A stretch of DNA of 9,868 bases. Source: Thermoplasmata archaeon (GTDB lineage: Archaea; Thermoplasmatota; Thermoplasmata; JAGHBH01). The notes beneath the pieces were generated by a model that was not told the DNA's origin, searched no databases, and was given only the letters and a program-made list of their open reading frames with translations. The number at the start of each line of letters is the position of its first letter. The stretch's first letter is position 1. Where the stretch lies: the NCBI GenBank assembly GCA_030673205.1, contig DAOVJP010000032.1, forward strand, positions 1 to 9,868, given 5' to 3'. This document shows, one piece after another, positions 6,531 to 9,868 of this stretch. A program made the translations under genes and the position numbers.

Positions 6531-7183
6531 GCAGATACAAAGCAGACCTCCACCTCCACTCCAAATACTCCTTCGACTCCTTCATGGAGCCACGGAAGAT
6601 ACTCAAACTGGCGAAGAAACGGGGGTTGGACCTCATCTCCATAACGGACCACAACAGCCTCCGAGGGTCGTTGGATGCGAAGAGATATCGAAAAGAATTC
6701 GACATAGAGGTGTGGCTGGGAGAAGAGGTATACAGCGACATGGGAGACATAATAGGCCTCAGAATAAGCGAACCTATCAAGAGCAGAGCATGGGAGGAGG
6801 TGATAGACGAGATACGGGCCCAGGGGGGCATCGCGATCCTTCCCCATCCCTTCCGCAGCCACAAATCGGTCCGGGCACTGGCAGAGCATTGCGATGTGGT
6901 AGAGGTGTTCAACGGCCGCTGCTCTATAAAGGAGAACGCGAAGGCGAAGAGGCTCGCCGAGAAACTTGGAAAGCCCACCCTTGGGGGCAGCGACGCCCAC
7001 GTGTATACGGAGATAGGAAAGGTGGTGAACAGCTTCGATGACATCCTGCAGGCGAAGAAAGCTATGGATGTGAAGATGAGCAACAGCCTGGAGCGGACCC
7101 TATCCTATGTCATCAGGGATGTGAAAAGGAAGAAGTGGAAGAACATACCACGGGACGTAGCCTGGGGACTGAAGCCGAGGTGA
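6527..7183 (+). CDS. PHP-domain metal-dependent phosphoesterase
   Basis: Started at the TTG, the product has 218 residues, close to a single PHP domain. The metal-binding motifs are all present: DLHLHS at 7-12 (H9, H11), ITDHNS at 39-44 (D41, H42), LGEEV at 64-68 (E66/E67), GDIIGL at 73-78, LPHPFR at 105-110 (H107) and GGSDAH at 153-158 (D156, H158). PHP enzymes hydrolyse phosphate mono- or diesters with two or three metal ions; members include histidinol phosphatase and nucleases. The short length and the GDIIGL motif fit the stand-alone cytosolic family of unknown substrate. It is last in the operon, coupled to the ATP-grasp gene by the TTGA overlap, so it may dephosphorylate an intermediate of the same pathway, which is inference. 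The basic C-terminus (about 190-218) lies outside the core. The call as PHP is secure; the reaction is not. Confidence 0.92.
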   Translation: MSRYKADLHLHSKYSFDSFMEPRKILKLAKKRGLDLISITDHNSLRGSLDAKRYRKEFDIEVWLGEEVYSDMGDIIGLRISEPIKSRAWEEVIDEIRAQGGIAILPHPFRSHKSVRALAEHCDVVEVFNGRCSIKENAKAKRLAEKLGKPTLGGSDAHVYTEIGKVVNSFDDILQAKKAMDVKMSNSLERTLSYVIRDVKRKKWKNIPRDVAWGLKPR

Positions 7184-7270
7184 GGGCTGGAGTATGGGGG
7201 GATGTGGCCGTAGGGGAATTGGGGAGGAGGGTTACGAAGGGGTCTAGATGGAGAGAAAGGGTATGAGTGC

Positions 7271-7303
7271 CCATCGCACATACATAGATGTCCATCGCAC
7301 ATA
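7271..7303 (+). repeat. 12-bp direct repeat, possible regulator site
   Basis: CCATCGCACATA occurs perfectly at 7271-7282 and again at 7292-7303, a start-to-start distance of 21 bases, two turns of the helix. The pair ends about 40 bases upstream of the TATA box of the exoprotein gene, the right region for an archaeal activator bound on one DNA face. Only two copies exist and no binding protein is known from the window. Confidence 0.5.
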
Positions 7304-7343
7304 GTTGAGTATAACTCCTAGTCACATACTGACAGCACAGTTC

Positions 7344-7350
7344 TTATATA
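7344..7350 (+). promoter_or_regulatory. TATA box of the exoprotein gene
   Basis: TTATATA stands out from the GC-rich surroundings and is centred about 53 bases before the ATG at 7400. With initiation about 26 bases downstream, the leader would be near 25-30 nt. A GGGGG run (7388-7392) lies 7 bases before the ATG and may act as a weak ribosome binding site. Confidence 0.6.
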
Positions 7351-7399
7351 CCTTGAAGGACCATAACCATCAGGTCCGTAGGAAGACGGGGGCACACAT

Positions 7400-9868
7400 A
7401 TGAAAAGGCATGTGCGAATATTATCGGTTACCATTGTGGTGTTGCTTATTCTGACCACATTACCGGCATTCCTCCCTCCGGCCATACCCGAGGACGTGCC
7501 CAGCGAGGACATAGTGATCTACGACCATCTCGATGGGGTCCCAAGCGAGGTGAGGGACGGGGTATGGGACAGCGATAACGGCATGGGCTATTTCGTGGCC
7601 GTCGATGGCGCCCACAGCTACATGCCCAACCGCGATCCACAGTGGGAGAGGGTGAACCTGGTGAACGGATTGAATGGCGTCACCTTCACGGACGACGGCG
7701 CGTTGTTCGTCGGCGATGACGGCGGCAGTCCCCTGGTGTACGGGCACAGCGGCATATACCCCTTCGGCTCCACCGTCCAGAATGGGGATAGCGATCTCTC
7801 CACTTCAGATGTTATCCAATACACGGATCAGACCCAGGAGAGCACCGTCTACAGCCCACCATGGGAATGGGATGTATACTCGGGCCAGCTCTGCGGGCAG
7901 AGCTCCATGCCGAGCGCTGGCGTGAACCTCCTGTCCTATATCTCGGTGTACCTGCATCAACCGGATGGTGGTGCCACCCAGACCTTCGACATAACCATGA
8001 CGCTCTATGACAACACGCCCACCATGGGCGGTATCCAGATAGGACAGTACACCCTACCGGCTAGTCGTTTCAAGGACAGCGATTGGAACACCTTCTCTTT
8101 CTCCCCTCCCGTGACCGTTGACAGTTCGACCCACTTCTTCTCCCTCTTCACTACTGCGGACAATACGAACCGCTATCAGGCTAAAGGAGACAGCAACTCC
8201 ATCAGCTACACGAACGGAGAGGCCTGGTACAACGATGGAGCATGGAATTCCATGGTGAGCGACCTGGCGTTCCGCACCTATTTCCCGGAGGGCGATCTGA
8301 AGGACCTGAACGGAGGCGGCGCCATTGCCCGGGTCACCAGCTCGAACGACGACACGGCCCAGAATGAATGGGACCCCTGGACACGTTCCTCTTGGGAGGC
8401 GAACGACAGCTACCAATCCGAATACATATATGAGAGCACGATAGGAGGCGGCGTGGTGGACGATACCTATCTGCGGATCACCCCCGTGCCCATGATGGAC
8501 TTCTACAACTATTATGATGAGACCGACACCACCACCGAGACCAACATCGCCACCAGCACTCTAGACGAGAGCCCGGTGCCGGAACTGGTGACCCTCACCT
8601 ACAACTCCAGCCACGCCCCGGTCGGTTGGGATGTGAAGGGAAGCGTCTCAGGCGCCCAAAACGGCTATCTGGAGGCATGGTCGGACTTCTTCTTCTCGAA
8701 CGGAGCGAACTCCGGCCGGGTCAAGTTGAACCTGGATGCCACCGCCGCGAACTATGCCGACGGGAATAAGATAACCTTCGACATAACCCGGACCGGCTGG
8801 TACGAACCGGACACGTGGGTGGAGGCTGCGAGCTCGGACTATAACTCCCCGGTATACAGCCTCTCATACGCTGGAGTGACCTATACGGGCGGCGACGCTA
8901 GGGACTGGGATGAGACGAGCAAGGAGTTCGTCTACATAGATGTGGACCGCTCTTTGACAATAACATCTGGCGACTACCGTGTTGTAGAGAGACCGGATTG
9001 GGAGAACAGAACTCCCTCGGGCGGAGGAGGGTTGAACGGCGTATGCTATAACGGGAGCGGCGAGGTGTTCGCTGTCGGAGAGGATTTCACCGCCATGTCC
9101 TCCAACGGTCCTGTGGAAGATACCATCTACCCGGACCAGATACAGGAGTATTGTTGGGACATCATCGGCACTCTGGATGTGGACAACATGTTCGGGCAGG
9201 TGTTCAGACCCATGAGTGACACGCTATCCCAGATAGATGTATGTCTGGATGTATCATCGGACGAGAACATCACCCTCTATCTGTTCGACGACATACCTTC
9301 GAGCGGCGGCAACCACGTTGCTAATACGACCCTCCACAAGGATATTACTCAGAGCGGGTGGAACGTTTTCGAGTTCTCGGACCCGCTGGACGTGGACAGG
9401 GCCGATAGCTATCTCTTCTACCTCGATGTGAGCTCCGGTTCCTTCACGATGAACGGCTCTACGAACGACCCCTATACTTCTGGGGATGCATGGCATCACC
9501 AGAGCGGCTCCTGGATGCCAGTAGGCGGCGGGGGGAGCGACTTGGCATTCAGGACACATGGGAGCCCCACATACCTAGACCAACTCCAGACAGCCATAAC
9601 ATACACCCCCCTCAGCTGGGACATCCACGAGAATGCAGGGATCTACAATATGGTAGGACAGAGTTTCATGCCCACCGGAGAGTTCATCTATGCCATTCAG
9701 GTGCATCTATATTCCACCTCCGGCACCTACACCCATGACCTGGTCCTGCAGCTATACAAGGGATCGCCCTTCGGAACATCCCTAGGCTATACCGCTGTGC
9801 CCTCGGGCGACTTCGTGGATGGATGGAACACCTTCTTCTTCACCTCTCCCATATCAGTTACGCCGGGA
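7400..9868 (+). CDS. Large secreted modular beta-sandwich protein, 3' partial
   Basis: The frame is open for 823 codons from the ATG at 7400 to the last base of the window, so the C-terminus is missing. The N-terminus (MKRHVRIL then a hydrophobic core to about residue 26) is a signal peptide or membrane anchor. The rest is rich in Asp, Ser, Thr, Tyr and Gly, poor in Lys and Cys, and typical of archaeal surface or exoproteins. It contains two related propeller-like segments (82-112 and 534-565; W-E, GLNGV and VG-(D/E)-D) and three beta-sandwich repeats (149-294, 575-720 and 734 onward). The repeats share a 'SFMP/SSMP/VFRP' opening, W-N-x-F-x-F, and, in the first two, DLAFRT at the end. Residues 295-533 are not recognised. 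The repeats resemble carbohydrate-binding or jelly-roll modules, but no catalytic motif is seen. A surface-attachment or glycan-binding role is inference. It is preceded by its own promoter. Confidence 0.82.
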   Translation, partial: MKRHVRILSVTIVVLLILTTLPAFLPPAIPEDVPSEDIVIYDHLDGVPSEVRDGVWDSDNGMGYFVAVDGAHSYMPNRDPQWERVNLVNGLNGVTFTDDGALFVGDDGGSPLVYGHSGIYPFGSTVQNGDSDLSTSDVIQYTDQTQESTVYSPPWEWDVYSGQLCGQSSMPSAGVNLLSYISVYLHQPDGGATQTFDITMTLYDNTPTMGGIQIGQYTLPASRFKDSDWNTFSFSPPVTVDSSTHFFSLFTTADNTNRYQAKGDSNSISYTNGEAWYNDGAWNSMVSDLAFRTYFPEGDLKDLNGGGAIARVTSSNDDTAQNEWDPWTRSSWEANDSYQSEYIYESTIGGGVVDDTYLRITPVPMMDFYNYYDETDTTTETNIATSTLDESPVPELVTLTYNSSHAPVGWDVKGSVSGAQNGYLEAWSDFFFSNGANSGRVKLNLDATAANYADGNKITFDITRTGWYEPDTWVEAASSDYNSPVYSLSYAGVTYTGGDARDWDETSKEFVYIDVDRSLTITSGDYRVVERPDWENRTPSGGGGLNGVCYNGSGEVFAVGEDFTAMSSNGPVEDTIYPDQIQEYCWDIIGTLDVDNMFGQVFRPMSDTLSQIDVCLDVSSDENITLYLFDDIPSSGGNHVANTTLHKDITQSGWNVFEFSDPLDVDRADSYLFYLDVSSGSFTMNGSTNDPYTSGDAWHHQSGSWMPVGGGGSDLAFRTHGSPTYLDQLQTAITYTPLSWDIHENAGIYNMVGQSFMPTGEFIYAIQVHLYSTSGTYTHDLVLQLYKGSPFGTSLGYTAVPSGDFVDGWNTFFFTSPISVTPG
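7643..7735 (+). repeat. Propeller-like segment, copy 1
   Basis: Residues 82-112 of the exoprotein read W-E-R followed by GLNGVTF, then GALFVGDD. The same layout recurs at residues 534-565 (8999-9094) as W-E-N, GLNGVCY and GEVFAVGED. The segment looks like a single blade-like beta hairpin. Each copy precedes a beta-sandwich repeat. Confidence 0.55.
7844..8281 (+). repeat. Beta-sandwich repeat A
   Basis: Residues 149-294 of the exoprotein begin TVYSPPWEWDV and end DLAFRTY. W-N-T-F-S-F lies at residues 229-234. The repeat is 438 bases, the same as repeat B. Alternating hydrophobic strands and a W-Y-N/G-A-W motif before the end suggest a jelly-roll fold. Confidence 0.65.
8999..9094 (+). repeat. 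Propeller-like segment, copy 2
   Basis: Residues 534-565 of the exoprotein match the segment at 7643-7735 in the order W-E, GLNGV, G-x-x-F-x-V-G-(D/E)-D. It again stands directly before a beta-sandwich repeat, showing that the pair was duplicated as a unit. Confidence 0.55.
9122..9559 (+). repeat. Beta-sandwich repeat B
   Basis: Residues 575-720 of the exoprotein begin TIYPDQIQEYCWDI and end DLAFRTH. W-N-V-F-E-F is at 654-659, at almost the same offset as in repeat A. The DNA is well diverged from repeat A, so the duplication is old. Confidence 0.65.
9599..9868 (+). repeat. Beta-sandwich repeat C, cut by the window end
   Basis: Residues 734-823 of the exoprotein begin TYTPLSWDI, continue with GQSFMP and reach W-N-T-F-F-F at 809-814, matching the first two thirds of repeats A and B. 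No propeller-like segment precedes this copy; it follows repeat B after a 13-residue linker. Confidence 0.6.

Larger units (their letters stand above)
7184..7399. other. Intergenic region between the operon and the exoprotein gene
   Basis: This spacer is G-rich at its left end (7186-7245) and shows no convincing terminator hairpin with a T-run. Its right half holds a 12-bp direct repeat and a TATA box for the exoprotein gene. No conserved short open reading frame or RNA gene was recognised. Confidence 0.6.

Noticed and set aside
6388..7083. Long - strand open frame opposite the PHP gene
   Set aside because: The + strand carries every PHP metal motif. The antisense translation is Ser/Pro/Arg-rich without domains.
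7271..7303. CRISPR-like repeat
   Set aside because: Only two 12-bp copies separated by 9 bases. CRISPR repeats and spacers are much longer and more numerous.

Overview
The window looks like archaeal chromosomal DNA, probably from a Thermoplasmatota-like or related euryarchaeal lineage. The grounds are TATA-box promoters at archaeal spacing, one apparently leaderless start, frequent ATA and AGG/AGA codons at mid-to-high GC, and large secreted acidic beta-helix and beta-sandwich proteins. The lineage is an inference, because no rRNA or other marker gene is present.

Left edge (1-164): about 105 bases on the + strand read as a fragment of a SAM-dependent methyltransferase family. The match stops at a GTAAGA sequence that resembles a eukaryotic 5' splice site. 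This stretch is AT-richer than the rest and may be a foreign or chimeric join. Next to it, on the - strand, lies a secreted NosD-like beta-helix protein (165-2360). Its C-terminal LamG-like domain is cut by TAA TGA exactly where the usual Gln-Trp of a DGQWHHV-type motif would fall.

Middle: an M32 (Taq-type) metallocarboxypeptidase is encoded at 2474-3973 on the - strand. It diverges from a three-gene + strand operon at 4136-7183. The operon encodes a WbmS-like polysaccharide deacetylase (CE4 fold), an ATP-grasp ligase (5274-6530, overlapping the deacetylase by 11 bases) and a PHP-domain phosphoesterase that starts at a TTG (6527) overlapping the ligase stop as TTGA. The overlaps imply translational coupling and a joint task, most plausibly building or decorating a surface glycan or a small amide-containing molecule.

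Right: a 216-base intergenic region carries a 12-bp direct repeat with 21-bp spacing and a good TATA box. It precedes a large secreted protein (7400 to beyond 9868) whose frame stays open to the window end. That protein is made of duplicated modules: two short propeller-like segments and three beta-sandwich repeats, the first two of exactly equal length.

No RNA gene, insertion sequence, CRISPR array or origin was seen. The strongest candidates for something undescribed are the deacetylase/ATP-grasp/PHP operon and the modular exoprotein. The left-edge boundary needs checking before it is treated as biology.
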